Below are positions 1-19,683 of a stretch of DNA of 64,000 nucleotides, in pieces. This DNA comes from Gorsachius magnificus (taxonomy: Eukaryota; Chordata; Aves; Pelecaniformes; Ardeidae). Position 1 is the first letter of the stretch. Every line of letters begins with the position of its first letter. Below the pieces are notes generated by a model that saw only the letters and a list, made by a program, of their open reading frames with translations, was not told the origin of the DNA and ran no database searches. Location of the stretch: contig CM067084.1 of NCBI GenBank assembly GCA_034008185.1, positions 19,248,885 through 19,312,884 of the forward strand. The letters are read 5' to 3'. A program made the translations under genes and the position numbers.

Positions 1-4430
<4,430 letters not shown>

Positions 4431-6036
4431 TAAATTTAATTGTAGTATTTTCTCAATTATAGTTTTCTTTAAAAAAGAATTTATTATTGCTAGTTTAGTG
4501 CTTTCTGCTTGATAAATTCAGACATGTCTTCTCAATTAATAAATAGCTTATAGTGGTGAACTCAAAATTTCCTGTATTTTCCTTGAACAAATTCAAACTT
4601 TCAATCTCTCTTTTAGATTGAGTACTCCCTGTATGCTTTTCAAACCCCTTATTTTCTCTGGCTGTCTTTCTCTTTTCCCAGTCCTCCTCTTGAACAGCTC
4701 TCTACTCTTTATTTCTGGTTTGGTGGTTGTTGTTGTTGTTTTTTCTTCCCTCCCTCCAGATAAGTGCATCTCTGTGATTCAGGAATTGATTCTCTCTCTA
4801 TTAAATATAAGATCTAAAGTTATTATTTTTCTCCACTGGATGTTTGTCTATACTAAACTGTCAGCTATCATGAGGCAAATCCCTGTCCTGATAAACACTC
4901 TTACAGCTCTGCTGAACTTAGCAGAGATGATTGATGCTTTGACTCCAACTTACGGTTCATATAAGAAGTTTCAATAACTTTATTGTTAACAGATTTATAG
5001 CTGATTTCACCAAATTCTGTGCATCTATGGAGTAGTTTCCATGTGTAGCATATATAAAAACTGTAGTGTATTCTCCACTTTGATTTATTATTTTGGTTTT
5101 TTTTCCTTTACTGGTAATCAAATTGCTAGCTGACATGAAGCATGTTCTCACAGGAATACTTCGTACTAGTCACTACATTAAGACTTGTTCCATATGATCT
5201 ATCACCTTTCAAAAATAATAACTTTTTCTCATTATTTGGATTTGAATGAGTGACCTTGAAATATGTAATAACCCATGAGCTGTACACTTTGTGTTTTTCT
5301 CCCTAATACCTAAAACGCGCTGAAATAACAGCAGAACAGTCTCAATGGAATTTGCCTCCTCTCTTATCGTTATTGATGTCAAAGGCTGCTGTACTCAGCA
5401 GCAAGATTTATCTTAGTGTGAATAATTATGCTTTGGACAGCTAATCATACCTTGATTTGTGCTGCTTAAGTGAAATTAGGTTGACACAGCCAAAAATAAG
5501 CCAAAGAGCTTTTTTATGGCTGTTTAATTTGAAAGCTGATTATTTAAGAAGTCTGGTAAAATTGTATTGGTCTGAAGTGCAGCCTAGATTTTAAGTGTAT
5601 TTTTATTGAAATATGATGATAATCAGGGTGGATAAGTCAAACTTGTTTCCTTGTTGTAGCTTTCTAACCTGAAGTAGCATAATAATTATGTCCTTCTCCC
5701 CTGAAGAGGGAAAAAAAAAAAAGAGAGACCAGGAAAGTAGGCTACTTGACAAATTTCATTTTACAGTAGGTATAGTCTTGTCCTCCTTTAGGTATCTTTG
5801 GTTGTGGGTAGGTATGGTAAATATATAGCCAGAAATTAAGCTTTGTACCTACATGCATGTCATTTTGCCCATTAAATTCAAAAATATTTCTACTTATTCC
5901 CCTGAACACTGAAAACATTTTCCCTTACATATGGTGGTTAATAAATCTCTATTCCTGCAAAAGAAATCAGAAATATTCAGGAAATATATCCTTACGTTTT
6001 TCTACTCATAGTGACTTCATTGTTTGCTCTGCGTTC

Positions 6037-6054
6037 AAAAAAAAAAAAAAAAAA
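6037..6054 (+). repeat. Homopolymer A run, 18 bases
   Basis: Eighteen consecutive A within an AT-rich intron. No preceding retroposed body was recognised, so it is treated as low complexity. Confidence 0.9.
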
Positions 6055-8883
6055 GGAAAAATTGAGAAATAGTTTTCAGTAAAAGATTTTGAAATTTTGA
6101 TAAAAACCTTTAAGATTACTTTCCTCATAGAAGGATGAAACACGAGTTTAAAAGAGTTTTGTGCACATACTGCTAATACTATGACAACAATAGTATGTTC
6201 TTGAGCAAACTCATTGACTATGAAGCTTTAGACAGCTTTTGTTTCTTTGAAGAACATCATATCTTCCTCAAGCCTCCTTGGAAAATCTGTTATCTCTAAA
6301 TAAGAATAATAAAATGACACAGTTCTGTCCCAGGATCAGATTTTTATCAAGTTCAGCATGTTACTGTTTAGTGGTAAGAGTTCATGTCATAAATTACTCA
6401 TTAGTAATTGTCTCTGACTCTGTCATATAACTTTATTAATGAGAAATTTTGTTATACTGTATGTTTTGAGGTGGCTTTACATAGCCTTTCACATCTACAG
6501 CAGCTATTGCTAATAAAATCTCCATCACTTATCTCTTAAAATATACCTAAAGGAAATATTTGCTTGCGTAAATCTCTCCCATTTTTTTTACATTTTTCTG
6601 AATTAGCTGTTCAAGTGATAAGTAAAACCCCAGTAGACCTGTTTCACTGCCAAACATTTGCTAAAGTGTAGGAACATTTCTAAATTCTGCAGCGCATTTT
6701 AGGTACTAGAAGTGTTACAGAAAATGTCTGGATATTACACGTAATACTGCAGTGTTCCTCCCCAGGTTTCCTGTTTGCCTGCCAAGAAAACAAATTAACC
6801 TTAGCTGAGCTCCTGTAAAAGAATGAACTCGGGTGTTTCTATATGGCATTGCATTGTATTGTGAACGAAAGTTGCAGTAGTTACACATGTATGTATTTAG
6901 GTATGCTAATTTTGTGAAAGGTAAATACAGTTTCTCAATAACTGTATACTTGAGAACCCTTATCTAAATATTTAATTGCCTCTTATGTAACTGAGTGTCA
7001 ACACAGCAAAGCACTTTAGTGTGTGTCTAACATGGGACTCGATTAGACTTTCATTGTGTTTAAAGTGAAACAAAAGATTTAGTGCTTTACTGGATCATCA
7101 TGGTTCGGAGGAATATAAAGAGCTTCCTCCTCTCTTCCCTAGAATCTCGTAAATTACTTGAATCTTCTAAATTAATATGGACTTAAAGCAGACTTTTATT
7201 AGGCTGATAGTGACAGTTCTAGATGCACACGGACAGAAATAAACTTATTTCCGTTTTCTGATGCAGGTTATTTTTCAGTTATACCAGTTTTGGCAGCTGT
7301 TTGTTTAACCTGTTGTCAAATAGATTCTTAACGATGGTCTAAGTAGAGTCTTTCAACTGCTAAATCTCTCATCATTCTGAAGTGTTTAGGACATTTTCCT
7401 CACTAACATGCAACCTCTATTTATCTTCTGCAAATTAATATTGTCCAAAGCCTTCAAATTCTTATGCAAAAGTGTTTTTATTTTCCCTTCCCAGTGAATC
7501 CCAATTAGAATAATTATTTCAGGAGGCTGGGGGCAGGGGAAGAAGCAATTGAAACATATGCCTTTGTTGAGACCGATGGAAGAATCCTTTTGGTTTCAAC
7601 ACAATCCTTATTTCTGCTTTATTACAAGAACTAGCTCATAATTTCAGTGAACTGGGCCATCTCACACTTGAGGTTGAATACGTGCTGGAGGTAGGAGCAA
7701 AATACTTAATTTCAAAATACTTAATGTGACGACATGGCAGAGCAAAGTTTCCCCAGGAAATGAACTTGAAACACACTTGTTAGTCCAAAGAAATTGCTTT
7801 GGTTTACATTCTTATTGTACAGCAAGTGTAGTAAATGCCAGATTGTTAACCTTTTTTTGTTGAAAAAAATGTGAAAAAGGTCCACAGTCTGATTTTAAGT
7901 ACAGAATGTCGAGCAAACAGTAACAATATAAAAAAGATGATATATAAATTCATGTCTTAATACATGCACTGTTGTAACCTGTTGATGTCACCTTACTCCT
8001 AGTCGTAGCACAGATAGACATTTCATTGTACTGCTTAAAGAGCTTGGCTCAAATCTTGCTAGAACACTGAGGACCCTTGCATTAAGTGTACGTTTATAAG
8101 CATAGAATTTGCACATATAAATCTACAAGTACATGTTTTCTCTTGAGAATTTCTTGTCCCAGACTACCTTGAATAACTTTCTCTAAGGATTTATTTTCCT
8201 CTATCTGCTGACTTGTTACAGGGCAAGTCACTTTTTGATTAAAAAGTCTGGGGGGAAAAAAACAGTGAAATAATTAATGTGTTATCAGATGTTAGCTTTT
8301 TTCAGAGAGAATAAATTAGGAAAAATTAAATTGTTCACATTTTAAATAGAAGAAAAAAAATGGTGGGTTTACGTTTATATTTTAAAGACAAATTATTTTA
8401 ACCAATTACCCAGCCACTGGGAAAACTAGTATAGAGCCTCAGAACTACTACCTGTAATGTAAAAGAAATCCAAACTGTCTAATCAGATAAATGTTAACTT
8501 TTCAAAAGCAAGATTTCAGTTTCATTGATTGAAGCTATTTCTGGGACATCTAGATAAATGTGGGTTTGAATAAGTAGAGAAACTACTGCATAAACCGATT
8601 CATGTTGGGGAACTCTATTTTGGTTATGAGAATTTTGTTGCATAACTTTCAGTGTTACTTTGGAGAAACACTTTTTTTGCTTCTATTCTAACTGGTGGGG
8701 GGCAAAGTGAGAATTGGTATTGGATTATAGAAATTTACGACAACATAAACAATATTCTAGAACCAGTGAACTGCATTTTTATACATAGATGTATTTTTTA
8801 CTTAATATTTTTTACTTTAGATCTAAGTGTCGTGCCTTCTACTTGCTGCATTTAATGTGGAACAAGAAGAGCAAGTTTTATGA

Positions 8884-8939
8884 ATGATATAGATATAATG
8901 ATATAGATCTCTATAAAAATAGATATAATGATATAGATA
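8884..8939 (+). repeat. Imperfect AT-rich tandem repeat
   Basis: The phrase AGATATAATGATATAGAT occurs at 8891-8908 and again at 8922-8939, separated by a diverged 13-base spacer that starts CTCTATAAAA. This looks like a short local duplication of a GATATA-type microsatellite. Confidence 0.7.
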
Positions 8940-9177
8940 ATAAGAATCATGCCCTGTAGTTTCTAATTTAAATATATTTTTGTGTGTATACATCTTTAAC
9001 AAACCCCCTATGTTTATATTGGTTTTAAATTGAAATAATATTTAGAAATACACTTCCATCAGTATTTTAGACTAGAGATTCAGGAAAATCTTTGAGGTGG
9101 CTTAACTGGATATAGTAATAAGAGCCTAACTTACATATTTTCCTGTTGTTCTATACTTCCCACAACGGGGAGGTATG

Positions 9178-9201
9178 ATTAGTGTAATAATTTACACTAA
9201 T
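9178..9201. repeat. Perfect 10-bp inverted repeat with 4-base loop
   Basis: ATTAGTGTAA and its exact reverse complement TTACACTAAT flank the loop TAAT. Such palindromes are common by chance in AT-rich introns, and no function is implied. Confidence 0.75.
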
Positions 9202-11547
9202 ATATATGATGCCATGTGAGAGAAACCTGGATTCCTTCAGCGGGGGTTGGTGTTATTTTTGAATAATGTGTTGAATGTGGCTTTGTAGAATTCACAGCAG
9301 CAAAAACTGGGGTAAACTAAGGTGAGTCCCTAAGAGACACGACTGAAAAGAATGATGCAGTACAGTTGTTATAAACATTTACAGATGCATTATTTGAAGA
9401 AGGTGTTCTCTGAGGAAGAAAGAGGACTGTGTAGAACAGTCTAAAAGTAGTTATCTGTTTAGATAAAACATGGAACGAAGACAAGGCATATTTAGAATAA
9501 ATATAAAAAAATCAAGATCAGTGAAACAACCTTCCAATTGGAGTGACAACTGCATAGAAGGCGGATGACAATACATCATTGATCCGATGATTATACATCA
9601 TATTAGAGATATACACTTGTCTGTGCTGACACTTCACTTTATGCGATGAAAAGCTTTTAGCCATATTTGAGAATGAAAATCCTGTTTGTTACCATGCCTA
9701 TCGTTCTTTAAAAACCAGATTTTAAACTTCTCCCTTCAAAGTGCATGGCTTTTTAGCAGTGAAAAATAAATCTTGCACTTTTTATTTATTTCGAAGTTCT
9801 GCCGAAGTTCCTGATTATGTGCCATCCCATGGTACCTGAGTTCAGTAACCTTTCCTTATCAGTGTGTTTTCTGAAAGACCTTCGCTTTGTTGAGGTTTAA
9901 GAACCACATAAGACCAAGCAATGGCTTTCAATCTCCTGTAAAGAAACTCCCTCTGTTAGAGCTGGAAATTGATTTATTTCTTATTTTGACATATAAAGAT
10001 TGAGTGTATTTTCTCAAATGTACAGAGGCACAGCAGGCAAAGAATGTTGATGATACAGAAAAGTTAGTGTTGAAATGCATCATCTTCTTCTTGAAAAACA
10101 TTGCCTAGTGCCAGATATGTTGTTCTATCATGTTATTTTTCCCTTTTAAAAAGGAGTATGACACTTAGAAACAGAATTCTGGTTTATGATCTCATGAACT
10201 CTTGCTGTTCATTCTACATTGAAGTCATCATCTGCTGACATAACATAATTGTTTTCACAGCAACCAGTTATGATGTATCAGAGAAATTAAATTAGGAATA
10301 AGCAGCAGATAAGTGCTAAAAAGAAATAATATTTATGATTTGGTGAAATTGCCCCTTGTGATGAAATGAAAAAAAAATTAGAGGGAAAAGAAGAATAGGA
10401 CAGGAAAACAAAAAAGCTTGGCACATGCTGAACATCTCTAAGCAGAATATTTTTGGGTCCTTGTTTTTACATAATTTGATGTCCATTATAGGAAAAAATT
10501 ATGGTATTTCATAAAAGGTATTTCCAAAGATGGTAACATATTTGACCAAGTAAATCTAATTTCGATAAAAGCAAGCTTTCACTGGGAGTCAATGCTTACA
10601 AATAGGTAGACAGAAATATAAATATATATGAGTTGGAATATATTTATATAAAAATACGAAGAGCAAGCATGTAAACTATAGATATATTTTAAGTGAGAGT
10701 GCATCATTATAAATATAAGTATTAAGAAATATGAATACAAAATATGAATTCACTGAAGTCAACAGGAATTTTGCTTTTGTTTCAGATTCATCCTTTTGCA
10801 TGGCTGGAAGGTCAGAGGGGGAAGGAATGATAGCAATAAGCCATTTGGTTTGCATTGGGTTTCACACTTGTGAGATAGGCCGCGAGAAGGTCTTATGGCA
10901 GAAGTAGTCAAATTTCTTGACCTTTGAAGCAACATATCAGTACTCCATGTCACCAGAAAAGCAGATCCCTCTGACTGCTGCTGCTTTGCTCCCATACCAT
11001 GTGACAGCTTGCACCACACCTCCTTTTTTTCCTCTCCATTTATACGTTATCATCTTCCCAATTCAGTATTTGCCTGCCTTACCACTGTGTTCTCAGAGAT
11101 AAGTGTAAGCCATGTCTTACTTCTGCCTTTCTTCGCAAGATACCGTGATGGTGCAGATGGGGAAGATGCTAGCTGCTGCACAGCAACGAGACATTGTGTG
11201 TCTAATTTGTTTTTCTGTTTTTAAGGTCTCCTGGCTCTTGCTCCCTTTATTTCTACATGTATTATTGTTGCAAATGGCTTGCTTTCTCAGGACAACAGTG
11301 CCTGAATGCCTAGAAAACATCAAAAAAAGCTGGTGCATGGTTTACACTAAAGTGCTTGTGAGTTGTGTTGTGCTTACAACATGCACTTTAGCTAACATTA
11401 GCCTATGTCCTAATGTCACCTGTTCTTTTTCCTTCCCTAAATTTTCTGAGATCTTATTTTACAGTTAAAAAGGAGTATTATTTGGTTTTTTATTGCATTG
11501 TGGACTGTTTGGATTCTTACACTTTCCCTATTTGTATTGAATTATAG

Positions 11548-11715
<168 letters not shown>

Positions 11716-12489
11716 TAAATTAATATATAATTTGGACACAAGAATTTAAGGTTTTCTTTCATATTTCAAAAAAATGCGATTAGCTTGACAGTAAACACAG
11801 TATCTAGAAAAAAGCTCATCTACTTTTGACATTTAGCAGCAGTTTATGTTTTGTGCTGGTCTTGTCAATAGGAAACTGGGAGGGAGAGAATCAATGAATT
11901 AATAGTTAAAGAAGCGAGTTCTTTGGGAAGTTTCTGTCTTGAGGTACTTTTCACTGGAAAATGAAGCTTCATTAAAATAGAGTCTTATCACAGGGATGTG
12001 TCTATCAGTTTTGGCAGGAAAGGGTAGGGGTTTAGGCTGGGCTACAGAGGGTGGAGGACTGTTATTCAGTAAGCTTTCAGACAGATATATTACTGGAATT
12101 GTGGAGGACCACACCACCCTTAGCCAAGATTGGAGACTGTGAATTCAAACAATTCTCTGTTCCTCTCTACTGTGTAGGTAGTACTATCAGTTTTTCAGTC
12201 TCTGGGATGCTGGAGATATGCTGTTTAGTCAAAATAATGCACTGGGTAAAAGAGAAATCAATGCTATGGTACAGGGATTAATGCACTCGTACAGTTTGTG
12301 AAAGACCAAGGTACAAGGCAATGCTAAAATGAGTATTAGTTTTTTTGAGCAGTACGGTTCCCTCAGGAGAGCCTGAGAGAGTCACAATATAATCCAAATG
12401 GTCAGTAGTCTCACTGGGAAGGAGTAAAAATTTGATGTTTAGTTGCCACCACTCAAATCAAATACTATAACAACCACTACGTTTGTGTC

Positions 12490-12511
12490 TTTTTTTTTTT
12501 TTTTCCCCCCC
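12490..12511 (+). repeat. Pyrimidine tract, T15 followed by C7
   Basis: Fifteen T run directly into seven C. It is a polypyrimidine low-complexity tract deep in the intron, with no AG acceptor near it that leads into an open exon. Confidence 0.85.
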
Positions 12512-13438
12512 TTGTATGTATCCAGTGTTATCAATGATACCATTCTACTATGAGGTTAATTAGGGGATTTACATGAGGACAGACTTTAGTCTGTGGAATT
12601 GTTAAAGATGTGAAAATGTAGAAAATAATAGCCATAAACTCATTATATTTTCTGAATATGAAGAGAATATTTAAAGTCTTAAGATGCGAGTTAACAAGGC
12701 ATACGGAAAAGGCAAAAATCATAATATTTTTTGTTATTTGCTTTCTGCCTAGTATTCCCACCATATTACACTATTTTTTTCTTTCTTTTTTAATCAATAG
12801 AATATATTTCATTGTATAGTCTTTAGTCTTTCAGGATGATGTCATTTGACCAGAAACATTAGCTTTATTTCACCTTCAGTGGCAAAAAACATCAATCAAT
12901 TATAGTTGGGGAGTGTCAGCAGTCTTTTCAGCAGACAAGTGGTTTATTTTTTTGTTGGGTTTGTGTATTTGTGGGGTGTTTTTTAAGTACGTTACAGATC
13001 TTATAAAATTTTGAAATTTACTTTAAAAGTAGAGTTCTTTTTCTGAAATAATTTTATTTACTGGGCAAATAGCTCTGAAGCTAGTTAATAACATATAAAC
13101 AATCCTGCTCTGATTCTCAGAAGAAAGGGCACCTGGATGTGAAACTGATAGAGCAGTTTTGACACCAGACTGAGTGTTCCGATTCAAATTTTAATCGTAC
13201 AAACGTGCCTAACATCTACAGGGTTACTTATAGTATCATCACATTCTTAGGAAAGAGAAGTTCTTTAGCTAAATAAATCACAGATTTTGATTAAAAATCT
13301 AATCTAAATTGTTAATAAAAATATTTAAATAGAGCTTTTCTTCATGCCTTTTGCCTTTTTCACTGGTAAATGAATGAAAATCATTGATGTGTAGGTCATA
13401 TCTTATAGATCATCTAATGTATAGATTATATCTTATAT

Positions 13439-13480
13439 CCCCAGAGGAATCTGGGGGTACTGGTCGACAGTCGACTGAAC
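13439..13480 (+). mobile_element. Short diverged CR1 remnant joined to CR1 copy 2
   Basis: The words CTGGGGGTACTGGTCGACAG and CTGAAC correspond to the CR1 region just before the [16 protein letters not shown] segment. This stretch aligns with 1556-1597 of copy 1 but at only about 60% identity by eye, whereas the next 618 bases are identical between the copies. It may be the leading part of an older CR1 that copy 2 interrupted or overwrote. Confidence 0.65.
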
Positions 13481-14125
13481 ATGAGCCAGCAGTGTGCCCA
13501 GGTGGGCAAGAGGGCCAACAGCATCCTGCCTTGAATCAGGAACAGTGTGGCCAGCAGGAGCCAGCAGGGAAGTGATTGTCCCCCTGTACTTGGCACTGGT
13601 GAGGCTGCACCTCGAATACCGTGTTCAGTTTTGGGCCCCTTATTACAAGAAGGACATTGAGGCACTGGAGCGTGTGCAGAGAAGGGCAACAAAGCTGGTG
13701 AGGGGTCCAGAGCACAAGTCTGATGAGGAGTGGCTGAGGGAACTGGGGTTGTTTAGTCTGGGGAAGAGGAGGCTGAGGGGAGACCTTATCGCCCTCTACA
13801 ACTGCCTGACAGGAGGCTGTAGTGAGGTGGGTGTTGGTCTCTTCTCCCTGGTGACAAGTGATAGGACGAGAGGAAATGGCCTCAAGTTGCAGCAGGGCAG
13901 GTTTAGATTGGATATTAGGAAAAATTTCTTTACTGAAAGAGCAGTCAAGCATTGGAACAGGCTGCCCAGGGAAGTGTTTGAGTCCCCATCCCTGGAGGTA
14001 TTTAAAAGATGTGTAGATGTGGTGTTTAGGGACATGGTTTAGTGGTAGACTTGGCAGCGTTAGGTTAATGGTTGGACTTGATGATCTTAAAGGTCTTTTC
14101 CAACCAAATGATTCTGATTCTATAT
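13481..14125 (+). mobile_element. CR1 LINE 3' portion (copy 2), identical to part of copy 1
   Basis: From 13481 to 14098 no base differs from 1598-2215 in my line-by-line comparison (constant offset 11883). It encodes the same 182-codon open stretch ending VVFRDMV and carries the same frame disruptions near its start. After 14098 the 3' ends differ (CTTTTCCAACCAAATGATTC against CTTTACCAACCTAAATGATT), and the short terminal repeats are shorter in this copy. Only the last part of the CR1 coding region and the 3' UTR are present. Confidence 0.93.
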
Positions 14126-14133
14126 CGTATGTT

Positions 14134-14486
14134 AGGCTCTGGGGAGATCTTATTGCAGCCTTTCAATACCTAAAGGGGGCTTACAAGAAAGACGGGGACA
14201 GGTTTTTTAATGAGGCCTGTAGCAATAGGACAAGGCACATTGGTTTTAAAATAAAAGAGGGTAGATTCAGACTAGATATAAGGAAGAAATTTTTTACAAT
14301 GGTGGTGGTCAAACACTGGAAGAGGTTGCCCAGAGACGTTATAGATGCCCCAACCCTGGAAACATTCAATGTCAGATCTCTGAGTAACCTGGGCAAGTTT
14401 AAGATGTCCCTGCTCTTTGCAGGGGGATTGGACTAGATGACCTTTAAAGGTCCCTTGCAACCCAAACTGTTCTATGATTCTGTGAT
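14134..14486 (+). mobile_element. CR1 LINE fragment of another, older subfamily
   Basis: It lies directly behind copy 2. It reads [39 protein letters not shown] and HWKRLPRDVIDAPTLE, the diverged CR1 C-terminal text. It ends with GGACTAGATGACCTTTAAAG, CCAACCC-like sequence and TTCTATGATTCTGTGAT. It differs clearly from copies 1 and 2 and lacks sequence 5' of the RRLRGD-equivalent segment. Together with 13439-13480 it may represent one old element that now hosts copy 2. Confidence 0.88.
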
Positions 14487-17400
14487 ATTAGTATACATAA
14501 GTATTACATATATTAATGTAAAACTTAAAAATACACAGCAAAATTGAAATTTTACAATTACATTAACTTGACAAATAATTTTAATTTTAATAATTTTGCA
14601 TTTTTTAAACACCTGTGTTTTCTGCCTTCTGTATTCTATGTCAGCTGGCTGAGTAGACATCGCTTCCTCAAAACCTGGCCTATCCAAATGGTGACAGTGT
14701 TTTGTTTAATTTTTTATTCAAATGTTTTATGTTTTATTCAAAAAATGTTTTATTCAAAAAGTTAATTTTAAAAGTTATTGGTTTTGTATTTTACATTTTT
14801 TTAGTTAAATTGACCTTTGCATATCAAAATAGAGATGAACTGAGTGGATAATGAATGAGTTTTCTGAAAACAAGAAACAAGACTTTTTTTACAACCAATT
14901 CAATATATTTCTTCAGGAAGAGAGATTAAAAAAACCATAGTCTTACTGCAATCCACAGATTTGAAGGACTGGAATCTCTGGCAATGGTTTCCCTAGTCTC
15001 TGGCTGACATTCACATGTCATCTTGCTTTCCTACAGATGATGGATGAAATACCAATTTAGTTGCATTTATTAGCATTTAGACTTCAGTGGCAAGAGCGTA
15101 TTATGCTTTTTGAGCTCACTGGAAAATATTAGAGAAGCTGAAGGTTCTTTTAAACTTAGGCTTTATGGAATACTTGGATTGGTAGACTCTTCTAATTTGC
15201 CTTCAGTTACATGAGTTATTTTATGAAGCACTTCACCATTAACTGAATGTTTAAAGATACTTACCACAATGATGTATGTTAATTAAAAAGTAAAATTCAA
15301 TAAATTAGCCACTAATTAAAAACAAACCCCTCCCCCAGAAATCTGTAAAGCAATTCTCCAGTTTTTGGATGGAGTTAGGTTGCTGTTCTGTCATATAAAT
15401 ATTTAGAATTAAAGTAAGGCTAATTTTGGAATCTAGTGACAAGTCAAGAGATACTTTGTTCAGCATTTCTTACAACAAGCACAGCCCTGTCTTCCTTATC
15501 TGTTAACAATAACCATTTATTTTTTGTTTTGGTTTTTGCAAGGACCAAGAATTTTTCTGACCATTAAATGTTGCTCTACTCATATCATATGCACGTATAC
15601 AAACAGGAAGCAAGGAAGGGAGTTTAATTTCTCAGTCAGATCAGTCTATTTTCCTTACTTAGAGTACTTCCTAGCATAGAAAAAAACCCCAAATGTAATT
15701 GATTTTTGGAGAATAGATACTAAGCTGTTAATAAATGAGAGCATTTTACTTACTAGACTGCCTTTTCTCTAGGTGTCATATTAATATGGAGGATATTATT
15801 TACATTTTAGCTGTTTCTACTCTATATCTTAAAGAAGAAACCATCTATCTTCCCTGTATAACCAAGTTTTCAAAAATGCATATTCTGGTAGGAACAAATG
15901 TGGAGAAAAACTTAGTATTTTGAAAGTGAGCAGCATTCTAATAAAAATTCTGAGGTGGAAAAAAACGAGATACAACTAAAAACTTATTTGAAAGGGCTCT
16001 AAGATGTGTAACTGCTGTTTTCTGTGTTAAAAATAACGCTGATTTGGTTTTGCTTATTATGGTGTTTTCTCTGAAGTACTACTATGTATGTTATATTTAT
16101 TCCTTTCTACTATGAAAGTTAACGTAAAAGATGTGTGTACAGGTGCACATATGCAACAGCTAGATTTGAGGATGATTTATTTCTATGACAATTATATTTA
16201 TCAAAATAAGTACTTAAAGAAGATTCTAGAACAGACTAAACTGAAATGTATTGGAAACATGGATGGTCTGTCTTTAGAAAGATATATGTAGACTTTTTGA
16301 TTTATCCAGGTAATTCTCATTCTAAAGTTCAAAGAAGTATTTGCTTGCATTTGTAAATTCTTGAAAGCAAGCACTGTCACCTGCAATCGTCCAGCATTGC
16401 TCAGCAGCGCACTCTTAACTGGGATGGCTGAGAGGCATGCTGAAGTAAACACAGCTCATCATCATTCAGTCCACACCGTGCCGCTGGCAGATCCGCCTGG
16501 CTAGCCAGAAACAGCTGTGAAAGCCTGCTTCCAAGATGCTCAGCTCCTTGCTGCTGCTGGCTCCTCTCTCAGGAGCTGCATTACCTGTGCTTGACTCCGC
16601 GGGCAATTTCTCCTCTTCCTTCTCCTGGCAGTGCCATGGCCCAGACCCTGAACGTAGCTGGCGCTCATTCAGAAGAACACATATGGGTCACACCTTTTGT
16701 CTAGGGAAGCCAAAAGGAAATTTGACACACCTGAACAAATTAGCTATACAACAGCCCAAGTATTATTTTAGACAACTTGTCTTCTGGCCTGCAGCAGAAA
16801 AATGTTAACAAACACAAATGACCTTTTTCAAGAGGTATCTTTCTGATTTTAAATGAGCCGGTGAGCAACCTGCCTTCATTTTCCATTTTCAAAAGGAAAA
16901 ACAAACTCTGCCTAGATGAAGCTGTGGCTTGCAACACCTCAGGAGTACAGTTAAGTATCATCAGCAGTCTCAGCCAGCCATTAGTGCATTATCTTGAGGA
17001 TCTACATCATTAGTTTAAATTAGGTTCACTTAATTAGCCAGCTGGTACTCTCCTTGACAAACTGATAAACAAGCTGTGCTTTACAGCTCCATAGTGGTGA
17101 GACTAAAGAACAATTTCCACTTATTTTTTCTGCTTTAATGACGGAAATAGAAAAGTAGTCCTCCCAGTTGTTTACCTTGTGCAGAATGTCTCTTAATCAA
17201 ATACGTTGTCCTCCTATTTTATACCTCTGAAGTCTTCAGTTCTTCTCATGACAAAGGAAGCTTAGAGCGCAACTGTCTAAAAGGTTTGTGGTCTCAAGAG
17301 ACAGTGCTCAAGGTTAAAGGGACGACACTTGGGTTCTGATCACAAGTCTACCCGAAGTAGCAACTGTAATTGGAAAACATGAAAACAATCTTTCCAACTT

Positions 17401-17865
17401 CAACAGAATATATGCAGTTTAGCAGAGAGGGGAAGCTTTGGGTGTAGCCACATTGTGTTGGTTTTATGCAAGGCTGTGTAGTAACACCCTGCATTGATTT
17501 CAGTATTGGCTTGAGAATACTCTTCCCTTTTTAGCTGTTTTCCAATAATTGGTGTAGTTCTTAAACTGATCTGTATAAAGTGAGAATGATGTTTGGGAAG
17601 GAAGATAAGTACTTTTTTACTTGATTTAAACCCTTTGTTTTCAGCTTCTTAGTAGCTTCAGTATAATGTAATTTTGATGCCAATGCTAGAGCACATAATG
17701 AATAAAACCCACTTTTCCAGCAGTTCAGTAACTTTGAATTAATCAGAGGGCTGTTTCAACAATTGACAACATAATTTTTAAATACAGTCTGAAAACATCA
17801 GGAAATGCATGTCTAGTCACCATTTTAATTCAAGCATATATATTATTTTTCTTTTGAAACTGTGA

Positions 17866-19683
<1,818 letters not shown>

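Noticed and set aside
4618..4977. A 119-codon open frame right after the first visible exon
   Set aside because: It begins at TTG, lies in a T-rich intron, and its hydrophobic composition follows from base composition. No family is recognised.
11112..11468. A 118-codon open frame upstream of the second exon
   Set aside because: It overlaps other open frames in both directions and shows no domain or splice context. Likely chance.
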